Assembly (NCBI GenBank): GCA_016934415.1
Contig: JAFGSW010000058.1
Span: forward strand, 103,044-167,043
Length of the DNA stretch: 64,000 bases
Direction of reading: 5' to 3'
Origin: Spirochaetales bacterium
GTDB lineage: Bacteria > Spirochaetota > Spirochaetia > SZUA-6 > RPPD01
The position numbers were made by a program, and so were the translations under genes. Under the pieces are notes generated by a model. That model ran no database searches. It worked only from the letters and a program-made list of their open reading frames with translations, and was not told the DNA's origin. Positions 44,769 to 54,729 of the stretch are shown in pieces; the stretch's first letter is position 1; each line of letters opens with the position of its first letter.

Positions 44769-45473
44769 ATGCACCAGCGATTGATAGTGTTTTTTTTCGT
44801 ACTCTTCCTGGCCGGCGCGGCGGCCGCCTTTGCGCAGGAGGGCGCCGGGACCGACGTCATCGTGCATCCCGAACTGAAGGTGAAGATCGACGTCTTCCGG
44901 CCCGACGGGAGCAAAGGGAAATTGCCGACCGTTTTTGTGGCGCACAACGGGTTCGCTAAAAAGGAGGATTGGGGCACCTTCCCCAGGGAGCTGGCGGACA
45001 AGGGGTACCTGGTCGCGAACATCGGGTGGGTCGACATGGCCGGTACGGCCGACGTGGACAAGGCCATCCGGCTCGTCCTCGAAAAGTACGGCGCGTCCAT
45101 CGACGCGGGCAAGGTCGCCTTCATCGGCGGCTGTCACGGGGCGGTCAAATTGCTGACCCTGACCGCCGGCAAGGCCCTGCCCGCGAAGCTCAAGGTGAAG
45201 TCGGCCGTCGCCCTGTCCGTCTCCGAGGAAGACTCGGCGATGCTTGAAGCGTTGGGAAAAAACAAGATCCCGGTGTTGGCCGTCTACTCCACAAAGGACA
45301 AATACGGCTATGCCGCGATCAATACGAAGTTCGCCGAGGAGCTCCTGCGAGAGCCGAAAAAAGTGCTGGCGCTCGACGCTCGCCCGCACGGCAATGAAAT
45401 GCTCACCGACGCGGCGACGAAAGCCGCGGTCTCCAGGGAAATAATCGACTGGCTCAAGAAATACGTGAAGTGA
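44769..45473 (+). CDS. secreted dienelactone-hydrolase-like protein
   Basis: 234 residues. Signal peptide 1-22 (MHQRLIVFFFVLFLAGAAAAFAQ). The alpha/beta hydrolase fold has the triad C122 in FIGGCHGAV, D177 in YSTKDKYG and H207 in DARPHGNEM, the Cys-nucleophile version typical of dienelactone hydrolases. PTVFVAHNGFAKKEDW provides the oxyanion loop. The substrate is unknown; family members open cyclic esters, but periplasmic ones often have other targets. ATG is preceded by AAGGAGG. A terminator-like hairpin follows. Confidence 0.8.
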   Translation: MHQRLIVFFFVLFLAGAAAAFAQEGAGTDVIVHPELKVKIDVFRPDGSKGKLPTVFVAHNGFAKKEDWGTFPRELADKGYLVANIGWVDMAGTADVDKAIRLVLEKYGASIDAGKVAFIGGCHGAVKLLTLTAGKALPAKLKVKSAVALSVSEEDSAMLEALGKNKIPVLAVYSTKDKYGYAAINTKFAEELLREPKKVLALDARPHGNEMLTDAATKAAVSREIIDWLKKYVK

Positions 45474-45507
45474 AAAAAAAGTCACCCCGGGCTCGGCCCG
45501 GGGTGAC
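45472..45507 (-). terminator. intrinsic terminator of the clostripain-like gene at 45.6-49.1 kb
   Basis: GTCACCCCGGGC, loop TCG, GCCCGGGGTGAC (45481-45507) form a perfect 12-bp stem; on the minus strand eight U follow. It may also slow transcription of the plus-strand hydrolase gene. Confidence 0.75.
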
Positions 45508-45553
45508 GACGAAATGACGGTAGAATACTATTTCGGTGAAGCGTCGGCTTTTT

Positions 45554-48500
45554 TCACATGAACACCGCATCCTTGAAACGGCCGACGGCAAAGGGCGTCG
45601 TATCGTGATCGTACGTGTAGAGGCCGATTTTGCCCGAGGCGAAGGACGTATCCGTATACGTTCCCAGGAGCGTGTCGTTGACGTAAATCGATAGTGAGCT
45701 TCCGCCGGCGGTTACCTTCAGGGTGTTCCAGGCGTTCAGGCCCGGGAGGATGGCCGATGAGCTCGCCCAGGAGGCGATGGCGGTTGCGGAACCGCCGACC
45801 ATTTTCCAGAGTGAATACTCGCCGTCGGGGGCGACGTTGAAACAGTACCCGTTGTTTCCGTCAATACACCTGAACCAGACGCCGACCGGGTTATTCAATG
45901 TGCCGGTCGCCTTCGAGGCTTTCACCTCGAAGGCGAAATCGGTGAAGTTGTCGTCGGTGAACGCAAAAGCAGGTGTCCCGAGGCCGATTCCTGTCATGAC
46001 GAGATCGGTGCCGTCGATGCTCCATCTGCCGGCGGCGTCGTCGGTCCAGGAGTGCTCGCCCCAGGTCATCGTCGACGGCGTCGCGGAAGTCAGTTTGATC
46101 GAGTAGGAGCCGGTATCCCCGCCGTAGCCCGAGACTTTCACGTAATATATCCCGGCGGTATCGCATATCCATACGATTTTCGACTGCAGCGCTTTCAGGC
46201 TGGATTTGTCCGTCTTGCTTCCACTGCTTGAATTTTCTTCTTTGAGTTGGGCTTTATCGTCGTTATACGTCAGGACCGTGACGCCGTCCGTATCGTAAAG
46301 GTAAAGAATTGTGTCGGTGTTGCCACCCGGGGAGAAGGTTTCGATCGTGTACTGAGTCGACGGCAGGGCGTCGAATTTCACGAAATCGACGTCCGCCGAG
46401 CTGTGCAGGGTATGGCTTTGCTCCTCGCCGGAGGCGATCGTATGTGCGCTCGCGGCGACGTCATCGGGTTCGTACGAGTCCTGGGCCATCGTTTGGAACG
46501 TGACGCTGATGGTATGGTCGGCCTGCACATTGCTGAAGGTATAGCTCGCCAATGCGCCCTGGCTCGCGCCGTCGACCGTCACCGCCTGTACGGTGTAGCC
46601 GCTGCCGGGATACATGTAAAATGTCTGATTGGCGCCCTGGGCCACCGGCACCGAGCCGCTCGGGCTGATCGAGCCGTTCGCGCCCGCGCCGGCGGTGATG
46701 GTGCACTGCGTCACGACCGCCGAGGTGAGCTTGATCGAGTAGGCGCCGGTATCGCCGCCGTATCCTCGAATCTTGATGAAATAGATCCCATCGGCGGGGC
46801 ATGACCAGACGATCTTCGATTGGAGAGCCTTGTCGTCGTTGTAGGCCAATTGGGTGGTCCCGTCTGTGCCGTACAGGTACATGACGGTATCGGTGTTGTC
46901 GACGGGGGAGAAGGTTTCCAGCGTGTACTGCGTGCCGGCTGCGGCGTTGAACTTCATGTAATCGTTATCCGTGCCGTTGTGAAGGTTATGCGTCTGTTCC
47001 TCCCCGTCCGTGATCCATTGGCCGGCGGCGGCGGTGTCGTCCGGTTCGTATAAGTCGGGGTCCAGGGCGGAGACCGAAAGCGAATAGGCGAGGAACTCGT
47101 CCCAGGCGGACGCGCCGGGGAATTGAATCGCGGTGGCGTAGCTCGAGTCAATGCCCGTCGTGGGATAATAAACGGCGAGGCCGTGTCCCCGCAGGCTCGC
47201 ATGGCTCCAATTGTACAGGACGGCCGAGGATACGGCGCTCTTCACTTCCGCGGCGCCGGCGACGGAAATCCTGTCCGCGAAATCGTACAGATCGACGTTA
47301 TCCGGGCAATAAAACTGCTGCGTCCCGGCGCGCGCGGTATATAGCGTGGAGCCGCTCACGGACTGCAGGTTGGCGGCGAACGTATTGACGGCCGATAGCA
47401 GGCCGCCCATCTGGGTCAGGTCGACGGCGGCCAGGGTCGCGCTCGCGGACGAGTAGAAATTGCCGTACGACGCGACGATGGCGTTCGCCAGGGCGTTCAT
47501 GCTCTTGTCCGAGCTTTTGTACTGCGTCAGGAGCGCGACGTAATCCCAGCCGTCGCCCGGCTCGGTCTCCTCCGAGGCGACCATGATCCGGGCGTTGTCG
47601 CGCAGCTCGTAGGCGACCTCGATCATGCCCATGAGGCAGGCGTCGAAGCCGATGAGCGAAAGGCCCTTGCCGGCCGTGGCGCCGCGGACCTCGGACATGT
47701 ACAGAGAATCGCCGCCGTTGGTGTCGTCCCAGCACACCGCCTTGAGCGTCGCGGCCAGGCTTCGGTTTCTCCAGCCGCCGCCGTGGTTCCAGAGCACGAG
47801 CGCGTAATTGTCGGCCGGATAATTGGCTTTGCAGAAGTCGATGAAGTCCGACAGCGTGGTCTGGCTTCCCATGTTCAATTCTTCATTGCCCGTCGCGGTC
47901 AGGCCCATGCCGGAGAGCCGCGTCGAGACGAGCGTGGAGTTATAACCGGCGGGATCGTGGTTGATTTCGTACAGACGCGTATTGGTCCAGTCGCCGCTCA
48001 GCCGGTCGACGAGGGCGATGATTTTGATCCCGGTGCCCGCCAGGCTGACAGCCTCCATCTCGTTGACGTCGTCGACGGCGTACGGATCGAGGTTGTTGTC
48101 GCCGTCGACATAGGCCATGATGACCGTGGAATTCGCCGCCGCCTGGATCACGTCGAACAGCACCGTTTTGGAGGAAATGATGCCGCCGAGCGTCACCCGC
48201 AGGGTGAGGGCGTAGGTGCCTGGGGAAAGGGTCGAGCCCAGCGTGATCGAGGAGCCGGTCTGACCGGGAAGGTTCTGGTAATTGAGCATCCACTGGCGGG
48301 TATCGACCACGGCCGGCGCGGTCGTCGCCGTCACCGTCATGTCGTTTCCGGCCGTCAGGGGATTGACGACGCCGGCGAACGAAATCTCGATCGGATTCTG
48401 CATCTGGTTGACGATGGTGATGGTCACGCCGCCGGTCTGAAGCGAGCTTTGGACTTCGAGCGTCGCGCTCGTCGTTTGGCCCGCGACGATCCTCACTGCC

Positions 48501-49117
48501 TCGTAATAATAGGTCGTCGAGGCGCCGTCGGTGGCCGAGACGGTGAGATCGTAATATCCCCGCTCGAAGCCGCCGCCGCCGGCGGCGCTGCCGCTGGAGG
48601 TGGTCATCGTCAGCACATTGTCGACCCCGCCGCTCGAGGTGAGGCGGGCGGTGACGGTGAGGGAGGGAATGGCGAACGCGTCCCAGGTGACGGCGAGATT
48701 GAACGTGCCGGCGCCCTCAAGCGGTTCCACGACGATTGTGACCACGCTCGTGGCGCCGCCCGTAATCGCGGCGTAGCCGACGCCGTGGCCGATGACGGTC
48801 CCGCCGGAGTTTTTCGCGTCGATTTCGATCGTCCAGGAGCCCGCCTGGAGCGCGTCGACCGTCAGGTTTTGCCCGACGACCGCGGTTTGCGAGAACGTCG
48901 CGCCGGTGGTATTGCTCCCGTTCACATCGTAGGAGGCGATGTCCATGTCTATCGGCGGGACGATCGTTTTGTCGGGAATGCTGCTCGCATCGAAGGTCAA
49001 CTGCAGCGTTCCCGTCGTCGATTGAGGCGGGAGCGGCGGTTGGCACGCGGTGAGCGCGAAAAGCACCGTTACTATACAAAGAAACGGAACCGATCGAACG
49101 CGGGTGGTTTTCGTCAT
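45554..49117 (-). CDS. clostripain-like (C11) lipoprotein protease, multidomain
   Basis: 1187 residues. MTKTTRVRSVPFLCIVTVLFALTACQ ends in a lipobox, so it is lipid-anchored and exposed. Order: beta-rich domains (30-320); C11 protease (about 328-690) with ADNYALVLWNHGGGWR (H445) and LIGFDACLMGMIEVAYE (C494); two PPC-type beta domains (LDPDLYEPDDTAAAGQWI and DSYEPDDVAASAHTIA); between them a 70-residue ITAGAGANGSISPSGSV repeat domain; and a C-terminal jelly roll like sugar-binding DUF1080. Clostripain cleaves after Arg or Lys. AAGGAG lies before ATG 49117. It is paralogous to the gene at 54.7-57.4 kb. Confidence 0.9.
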   Translation of the reverse strand: MTKTTRVRSVPFLCIVTVLFALTACQPPLPPQSTTGTLQLTFDASSIPDKTIVPPIDMDIASYDVNGSNTTGATFSQTAVVGQNLTVDALQAGSWTIEIDAKNSGGTVIGHGVGYAAITGGATSVVTIVVEPLEGAGTFNLAVTWDAFAIPSLTVTARLTSSGGVDNVLTMTTSSGSAAGGGGFERGYYDLTVSATDGASTTYYYEAVRIVAGQTTSATLEVQSSLQTGGVTITIVNQMQNPIEISFAGVVNPLTAGNDMTVTATTAPAVVDTRQWMLNYQNLPGQTGSSITLGSTLSPGTYALTLRVTLGGIISSKTVLFDVIQAAANSTVIMAYVDGDNNLDPYAVDDVNEMEAVSLAGTGIKIIALVDRLSGDWTNTRLYEINHDPAGYNSTLVSTRLSGMGLTATGNEELNMGSQTTLSDFIDFCKANYPADNYALVLWNHGGGWRNRSLAATLKAVCWDDTNGGDSLYMSEVRGATAGKGLSLIGFDACLMGMIEVAYELRDNARIMVASEETEPGDGWDYVALLTQYKSSDKSMNALANAIVASYGNFYSSASATLAAVDLTQMGGLLSAVNTFAANLQSVSGSTLYTARAGTQQFYCPDNVDLYDFADRISVAGAAEVKSAVSSAVLYNWSHASLRGHGLAVYYPTTGIDSSYATAIQFPGASAWDEFLAYSLSVSALDPDLYEPDDTAAAGQWITDGEEQTHNLHNGTDNDYMKFNAAAGTQYTLETFSPVDNTDTVMYLYGTDGTTQLAYNDDKALQSKIVWSCPADGIYFIKIRGYGGDTGAYSIKLTSAVVTQCTITAGAGANGSISPSGSVPVAQGANQTFYMYPGSGYTVQAVTVDGASQGALASYTFSNVQADHTISVTFQTMAQDSYEPDDVAASAHTIASGEEQSHTLHSSADVDFVKFDALPSTQYTIETFSPGGNTDTILYLYDTDGVTVLTYNDDKAQLKEENSSSGSKTDKSSLKALQSKIVWICDTAGIYYVKVSGYGGDTGSYSIKLTSATPSTMTWGEHSWTDDAAGRWSIDGTDLVMTGIGLGTPAFAFTDDNFTDFAFEVKASKATGTLNNPVGVWFRCIDGNNGYCFNVAPDGEYSLWKMVGGSATAIASWASSSAILPGLNAWNTLKVTAGGSSLSIYVNDTLLGTYTDTSFASGKIGLYTYDHDTTPFAVGRFKDAVFM

Positions 49118-49546
49118 TACAGTCTCCTTTAGAATTGACGGACTGATAAAAATGTACGAACCGGACTTCCCCTGAACAAACAGGATTGATAGAAGAGGCC
49201 CGGCGGATTTAAATTCTTGATAGTATAATACAGCATGAAATGAGGTTTTTCCATTTTTCGTGTTATAATTCCGTTCGGTTTTTATTGGGCAAAACGGCGG
49301 ATTCGTTGAAGATCGGATCTTTTTTTCGGAATTTTCCGGAGCCCGAGGATTCCCCGCACCGCCATCTTCCTTTGGTTATTTGAAATCCGAACCGCCCGAT
49401 GGTATGCTGTGGATTGAATAACGGTCTTGTACCAATGTACCCGTCATGGTTCGATGCCCCTTCGGGGTGCAGGCAGGCTCACCGTGACCTATCAGGTTAT
49501 TGAAAAAGTTGAGCTTTTCAACAGCCTGCTAGCGGAGGCCCGGCTT
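49118..49546. other. 429-base intergenic region, no gene seen
   Basis: AT-rich stretches with TATAAT-like boxes (near 49263 and, for the minus strand, 49222) but no clear -35 partner. The codons before 49547 in frame with the next gene look non-coding. Confidence 0.5.
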
Positions 49547-50317
49547 ATGCGCACGAATCCAATTTTTCCCATGATTATTTTCGGTTTCACCGTTCTTTTC
49601 TCTCCGCACCTCGCGGCCCAGCCGATGAGTGAAGACCTGAAAGGAGGCGAACGTATCGACCAAAAGAGAAGCGCCGAGAAAATCTCGTGGTGGGCGAAGC
49701 GCAGCGAAAACGGCATGACGATCATCCCCGGATCGGTCGGGGCCGACGCGACAAGGCTCGAGTTCCGCTGGACGATCGACGCGCGCGGCACGGCCGCCTT
49801 GACGACGGCGGCCGGGGAAAAAATCTTTCCGCTGGTGCTGACCGGCGGAACGGCCATGTTGTTCACGGAGAAGCCGCCGGCCGGGACCGGCACCCCGCGT
49901 TCGCTCCGTCCGGCCGCGACCGTTTCCACGAGCGATCTGTTTTCCGTCGTGCCGCCCGGGAAGACGCCGCCCGCCTCGACGCTGCCCGAAACAGCCGGTC
50001 CGATCACGTGGGGTGGGAAGCACGCGCGGGGCGGCGCCGAATATCGTGAAGGTTCGGTGAAGGTCTCCTTCGGAACCTTCACGTTTTACTGGAAAAAAAG
50101 CGGCGGCCGCGCCCCCGAGCTCGTCTCGCTCGATGAGCCGGGCTCAGGCGAGCTCCCGCCCGTTGAAACGAGATTGCTGCCGTGGAGCGACGAGGCGACG
50201 GGCGTCACATACATCTTCCGGGAATGGCATCCGCTGCTGAATCAGGCGTACGTGTCATCGCTCCGGTGCCCGGCGGCGGTGAAGACGGACGAGCTGCTGG
50301 CCGGGCTGCCGAGATAA
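49547..50317 (+). CDS. secreted hypothetical protein
   Basis: 256 residues from ATG 49547 (GGAGG 8 bases upstream). MRTNPIFPMIIFGFTVLFSPHLAAQ is a signal peptide. The body is rich in beta strands, Pro, Gly and Thr, with no cysteine pattern. A strand WWAKRSENGMTIIPGSV, WGGKHARGGAEYREGSVKVSFGTFTFYWKK and WHPLLNQAYVSSLRC at the end are conserved-looking, but I do not know the family. Probably periplasmic or exported. Confidence 0.6.
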   Translation: MRTNPIFPMIIFGFTVLFSPHLAAQPMSEDLKGGERIDQKRSAEKISWWAKRSENGMTIIPGSVGADATRLEFRWTIDARGTAALTTAAGEKIFPLVLTGGTAMLFTEKPPAGTGTPRSLRPAATVSTSDLFSVVPPGKTPPASTLPETAGPITWGGKHARGGAEYREGSVKVSFGTFTFYWKKSGGRAPELVSLDEPGSGELPPVETRLLPWSDEATGVTYIFREWHPLLNQAYVSSLRCPAAVKTDELLAGLPR

Positions 50318-50615
50318 GCCCGTATCGATCGATGACGGGAAAAGTTCGGAGAGGAAAACATGTATGGCGCGAATGACGCGAATGACGCGAATGGGAAGAA
50401 TGAGGAATACATGAATGGCGCGCATTTCGCAGCGCAGCTTCCGGCTATCCCGCGAATGTGCGGGGAGCGCTTCCCTATTTTCACGCTTATTTAGATGTAA
50501 CTCTGATTCATACCGATTGGCGGTCGCCAACACTCCATAATCGTATTACCTTCACGCACTCCATGCTTGTCTTCCCGTTGACATCGGGCGGTCGTTCCGT
50601 CTCTACTTAAGGCGT
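50318..50615. repeat. GCGCGAATGACGCGAATG repeat region
   Basis: At 50357-50412 ACATGTATGGCGCGAATG is followed by several GACGCGAATG copies and GGGAAGAATGAGGA. Related copies lie at 51536-51632 and 54249-54345. No gene is seen in this 298-base gap. Confidence 0.6.
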
Positions 50616-51545
50616 ATGGTTGACGCGTTGTGCATCGGCTACGCCTGCTTCGACTTCATCTATTACCTGGACGGTTTTCCAGAGGAGGATCGCAAGATCT
50701 TCGTCCGGAAAACCGTGGAATCGGGCGGCGGCCCGGCCGCCAACGCGGCGTATCTTCTCTCCTCCTGGGGGGCGAGGGCGGCCTTTGCCGGATGCGTGGG
50801 CGGCGACCGGGAGGGCAAGGCGGTCATGGACGAGCTCCGAACCGCCGGCGCGGACACGAGCCTCGTTCTGAGGGCTCAAGGGTACCGGACTCCCTTCGCC
50901 ACGATTCTGGTGAACGAGAGCGGGGGCACGAGGACAGTGCTGACGCGTCATGCCGATCCCCCCGAGTATCATCCGGATTGGACGCGTCTCTCCGGCCCGC
51001 CTTCGATCATTCTCGCTGACGGGCATCAACCCACGGCGACGCGCGAGAGCCTGGAGCGATATCCCGGGGCGGCGACGGTACTGGACGCGGGCTCCCTCCG
51101 CGACGCGACGCGCGAGCTTGTGGCATCGGTCGATTATGCGCTCTGTTCCGAGGCCTTCGGCGCAGCTTTGATCGGGCTGCCGCGCCTGGACACGCCCGAA
51201 GAGGAGGCCGAGGCGGTGCGTGCCGTGCAGGCGGAATGCACCGGCCGCGCGGCGATCACGCTCGGGGAGCGGGGCCTTGTCTACGTCGAAGACGGCCGGG
51301 CGCGCCGCCTGGGGGCTTTTCCGGTAAAAGCCGTTGATACGACCGCCGCCGGCGACGTCTTTCACGGCGCCTTCGTCTTCGCGCTCCTTCAAAAGAAGTC
51401 TTTCCGCGACGCGCTTTTCTTCGCCCAAGCCGCCGCCGCCCTGTCGACGACCAGGCGGGGAGGGAGGACGTCGATTCCCGCGCCGTCGGAAGTGGAGGTT
51501 TTTCTCGAGGCGGGGACGGGAACTGAAGGAGGAAGACATGTATGA
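50616..51545 (+). CDS. PfkB-family carbohydrate kinase
   Basis: 309 residues. The N-terminus ALCIGYACFDFIYYLDGFP and the SGGGPAANAAYLLSSWGARAAFAGCVGGD block bind the sugar; the diagnostic C-terminal signature is VDTTAAGDVFHGAFVFALL with the catalytic base Asp in TAAGD. Substrate could be a ribo- or fructo-type sugar; the sequence does not tell. Monocistronic in appearance, with repeats on either side. The final residues run into a repeat (GTEGGRHV), so the C-terminus may be altered. Confidence 0.88.
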   Translation: MVDALCIGYACFDFIYYLDGFPEEDRKIFVRKTVESGGGPAANAAYLLSSWGARAAFAGCVGGDREGKAVMDELRTAGADTSLVLRAQGYRTPFATILVNESGGTRTVLTRHADPPEYHPDWTRLSGPPSIILADGHQPTATRESLERYPGAATVLDAGSLRDATRELVASVDYALCSEAFGAALIGLPRLDTPEEEAEAVRAVQAECTGRAAITLGERGLVYVEDGRARRLGAFPVKAVDTTAAGDVFHGAFVFALLQKKSFRDALFFAQAAAALSTTRRGGRTSIPAPSEVEVFLEAGTGTEGGRHV

Positions 51546-51632
51546 CGCGAATGGGAAGAATAGGGGAAACATGTATGACGCGAATGGGAAGAATAATGAG
51601 GAAAACATGTATGGCGCGAATGAAAAGAGATG
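51536..51632. repeat. tandem repeat of about 30-35 bases, three copies
   Basis: Three units begin with ACATGTATGACGCGAATGG or ACATGTATGGCGCGAATG and end in GAAGAATA. They overlap the end of the kinase gene. The same family lies at 50357 and 54253. Confidence 0.7.
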
Positions 51633-51795
51633 AAGAGATGCATGGCGGTGCCGAAAGAACATCGTAAACAGCGAAACAGTTGCCGATATTGATTTTTGCA
51701 TCTATATAAAAAATAATTGACAAGTAGAAGGATTATCCGCATCGAATATAATATCAATTATAGAATGGCAGTAAAGGTCGATCTTTGGAGGAATC

Positions 51796-54171
51796 ATGAG
51801 AAATTTCCGGATCAGCTTCGTCATCCCGGCCTTGATCGTTTTTTTTCTGGCCGCGGTTTTAATTTCCTGCCCCCCGCCCGCGGGGCCGCCCCCGACCGCT
51901 CCGGACGCGCCGGTGCTCAATCCCGGCAACACTCAGATCGACGTCAGCTGGACGGCGGTCGATGATGCGACGGCTTACAATGTATACTACGGCACGGAGG
52001 ACGATTCGGGTACGGCCGTGCGCTACGGCCCGGATACGCCGTCCACCAGCCTGACCGTCAACGATCTTGCCAATGGAACAACCTATTATGTGTGGCTCAA
52101 GGCGAAAAACGCAAACGGGACGAGCGGCTTCTCCCCGTCCTCGAGCGCCGCGACGACCGGGAGCCTGCCGCCCGCGCCGGGCGCGCCCGCCCTGACTCCG
52201 GGCGACGGCCAGATCGGCGTGAGCTGGACCGCGGTCGGCGGGGCCGCCTCGTACAATGTGTTTTACAATACGGTCTTCGACTCGGGGTCGGCGGCGCAGT
52301 TCGGCGGCGACGTCGCGGGCACGAGCACGACCGTCACCGGTCTGGCGAACGGCACGCGCTACTTCGTATGGGTCAAGTCGAAAAACGCGGGCGGGACGAG
52401 CGCCTTCTCGCTCTCCGCCCTCTCAAGGCCCGCCGGCGCGTCCGTACCGGGCACCCCCTTCGAGGCATTGGGCGGCGGCGCAGCCCCCGACGTTTCGCGC
52501 TTCAACGGCGCCCATATTTGCGCCGTCTTCGCTCCCCAGCCCGCGGGCAAGCCGCAAAGCAATTCCGCCCCCTCGACCACATATTCGTTCACTTTCACCC
52601 CCACGGGCGCGGACTCGGTCACCGCCCGGGAAATCCCCTACGGCTCCTTGATCCAGGGCAGCCTCGGCGCGGGAGAGTCTCAATGGTACTACTTCAGGGC
52701 GTCGTCCGGCGCCGAGCACACACTCTTTTGGGACGATTATTTCCAAGGATCCGGTACGTACAGCTGCGACGTGGTGGTATCGGCCTATCGCGAAAACCTG
52801 ACGACATCGTATTTCACCAATAGAGATTCGGGCTACAGCGCCCCGCCGAAAGTCACGGCGTCGGCGACGGAAATGGTCTTCATCAAGGTCAAGGGGTATT
52901 TTTATAACAGCGCCGGCACGTTCGCGCTCATGGACACGCCGTCGGTATACCCTTCGATCGTGCCTCCCCCGGTTGTGAAAAATCAGCCGAAAAAAGAGGG
53001 CGGCGTCGACTTTGCGGACGACCGGGCTTTGACCCCGCGTCCGCGGCGCGCATCGGTGTACGGCGCGGAGCAGACCGATCTCGATCTCCGGATGAGAGCG
53101 GCGGAGAACCAGGCGCTGGCCGGCGGGGCCCGCCAGCTCAATAAAACGGCCGCGGGGATCGACAAGGCGGCGCCTTCTCCGATCAGCGTCGGAACGGTCT
53201 GGAGCGGCGTCAAGATCGCCCTTACCGGTCATACCATCGACGCCACATGCCAGTACATAACCACCCGCGCCTATTTCTTCGTCGACAACCGCGACACGGC
53301 CGCCATGTCCTCGTACCTGGACGGGTACGGAACGGCCTTCGACGCGATCTGGACCGTCAATCACGCCCATTTCGGCTCCGAAAACGACGTGGACGGCAAC
53401 GGCAGGGTGATCATCATTTTCTCCCGGGAGCTCTCGGGCGGCGTCCTCGGGTATTTCTACTCGCACGACAAGTATCCGGCGAGCACCTACTCGAATTCGA
53501 ACGAGGGAGACATTTTCTATATTACGGCCGACGCCGCCTACCAGGGAAACCTCATCAACGGCACCCTGTCCCACGAGTTCCAGCACATGATCTATTTCGA
53601 CGAGCACTACAACCGCGGCGTGACCTCGACGTATTCGTGGCTGAACGAGGCCCTCTCCCAGGCGGCGGAATATTACAACGGCTACACCGCCAACCACCTG
53701 GCGTGGATCGAATATTTTCTCTATGACAATTGGACCGGCCTGTCGCTCACCCACTGGACGTCCGACAACTACGGCTACGGCGCGATATTCATCAGGTACC
53801 TGATCGACCGCTTCGGCGACACCGCCATCCAGAACCTGTGCGCCACCGCCCTGACGGGCATTGCGGCTGTGGAAGCCGCGACCGGGGAGGATTTCAATGT
53901 TCTCTTCAATGACTTCATGAGGGCGCTGGTCATGTCCGGCACGGGGGATTCGGCCGACCCGAAATATACTTTCACGACGCTCGATCTGCCGGCCGTGCAG
54001 GATGCCGGCCGGGGGGGCTTGACTTCGTCGGCCGAGTACAATTCGCCCATTGCGGTCTCAGGTCCTCTCCGTCCTTATGGAATTTCCTTCTCCTACTGGC
54101 CGGACACGTTCGGCACCATGAGCCTGTCCGGGACGGACGTCAACGGCGCCGGCTTCGGCCTGAGCAGGTAA
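51796..54171 (+). CDS. secreted lipoprotein metalloprotease with fibronectin III domains
   Basis: 791 residues. MRNFRISFVIPALIVFFLAAVLISC ends in a lipobox. Two FN3 domains follow (35-120 and 125-215: ISWTAVDDATAYNVYYGTE, VSWTAVGGAASYNVFYNT). Then a beta domain, and the protease (about 470-760) with H593-E594 and H597 in LSHEFQHMIYFDEHY and a further Glu in WLNEALSQAAEYY, the pattern of M30 (hyicolysin-like) peptidases. FSRELSGGVLGYFYSHDKY precedes it. The ATG has GGAGGAATC upstream. The C-terminus is beta-rich. Probably degrades outside proteins. Confidence 0.85.
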   Translation: MRNFRISFVIPALIVFFLAAVLISCPPPAGPPPTAPDAPVLNPGNTQIDVSWTAVDDATAYNVYYGTEDDSGTAVRYGPDTPSTSLTVNDLANGTTYYVWLKAKNANGTSGFSPSSSAATTGSLPPAPGAPALTPGDGQIGVSWTAVGGAASYNVFYNTVFDSGSAAQFGGDVAGTSTTVTGLANGTRYFVWVKSKNAGGTSAFSLSALSRPAGASVPGTPFEALGGGAAPDVSRFNGAHICAVFAPQPAGKPQSNSAPSTTYSFTFTPTGADSVTAREIPYGSLIQGSLGAGESQWYYFRASSGAEHTLFWDDYFQGSGTYSCDVVVSAYRENLTTSYFTNRDSGYSAPPKVTASATEMVFIKVKGYFYNSAGTFALMDTPSVYPSIVPPPVVKNQPKKEGGVDFADDRALTPRPRRASVYGAEQTDLDLRMRAAENQALAGGARQLNKTAAGIDKAAPSPISVGTVWSGVKIALTGHTIDATCQYITTRAYFFVDNRDTAAMSSYLDGYGTAFDAIWTVNHAHFGSENDVDGNGRVIIIFSRELSGGVLGYFYSHDKYPASTYSNSNEGDIFYITADAAYQGNLINGTLSHEFQHMIYFDEHYNRGVTSTYSWLNEALSQAAEYYNGYTANHLAWIEYFLYDNWTGLSLTHWTSDNYGYGAIFIRYLIDRFGDTAIQNLCATALTGIAAVEAATGEDFNVLFNDFMRALVMSGTGDSADPKYTFTTLDLPAVQDAGRGGLTSSAEYNSPIAVSGPLRPYGISFSYWPDTFGTMSLSGTDVNGAGFGLSR

Positions 54172-54729
54172 GCGGCGCAGAGTCACGGCGATACTTCAGG
54201 GAGGAGGGCGATGAGTCCTCCTCCTTTTTTTACGCCCGGGGAGAGGAGAGAAACATGTATGGCGCGACCGGGTGCCGGGGGGCGTCCCGCCCCCCGGGCG
54301 CGAATGGGGACATGTATGGCGCGAATAACACGAATGGGGAATTCTGGGAAAAAGCGTCAGCAGCCCCAACTACTGTATCGTCGCTTCGGAGTCATGGGGC
54401 GGCGCCAGCGGCAGCGCGGACGTCACGGTTCAAAAAAAACAGGCTTATCAGAGTCGCCCCAATGCTCCATTTCCCGCGAAGGGGGTTATCGAGTTCTCCC
54501 CGCATCAAATTCAAATTCAGATCGTTTTTAATCCGTTCGCCGAGAGCGAAGCCGGTTTTTTCCATTTATTACACAACGCCTTTCTCCGTCAAGAGATTGC
54601 TTCGGACCAAACGAATGGCGGCAAATTCAAGGAATGGTACGGTCCTTGCAATGACACTCGCCCTTGTTCCGAAAACGCCGGATGAACCAAAAAAGAGGCT
54701 GTCCTTTTGGGACAGCCTCTCTTCAGTGA
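54172..54729. repeat. 558-base intergenic region with repeats
   Basis: It contains ATGTATGGCGCGA repeats (54253-54345), half of the MITE-like element (GTCAAGAGATTGCTTCGG at 54588 to TTGCAATGAC at 54655) and a terminator at 54691-54720. No gene is seen. Confidence 0.65.
54691..54720 (-). terminator. intrinsic terminator of the second clostripain-like gene
   Basis: AGAGGCTGTCC and GGACAGCCTCT stem, then six U on the minus strand. The 30 bases are the same as those of the terminator at 39.02 kb. Confidence 0.8.

Noticed and set aside
47783..49132. 449-codon plus-strand open frame inside the clostripain gene
   Set aside because: The minus-strand gene has lipobox, catalytic residues and domain order; the plus-strand frame is rich in Arg, Gly and Val without motifs.
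51541..51632. Possible CRISPR-like array
   Set aside because: The repeats are adjacent units with no spacers of constant length and no cas genes nearby.
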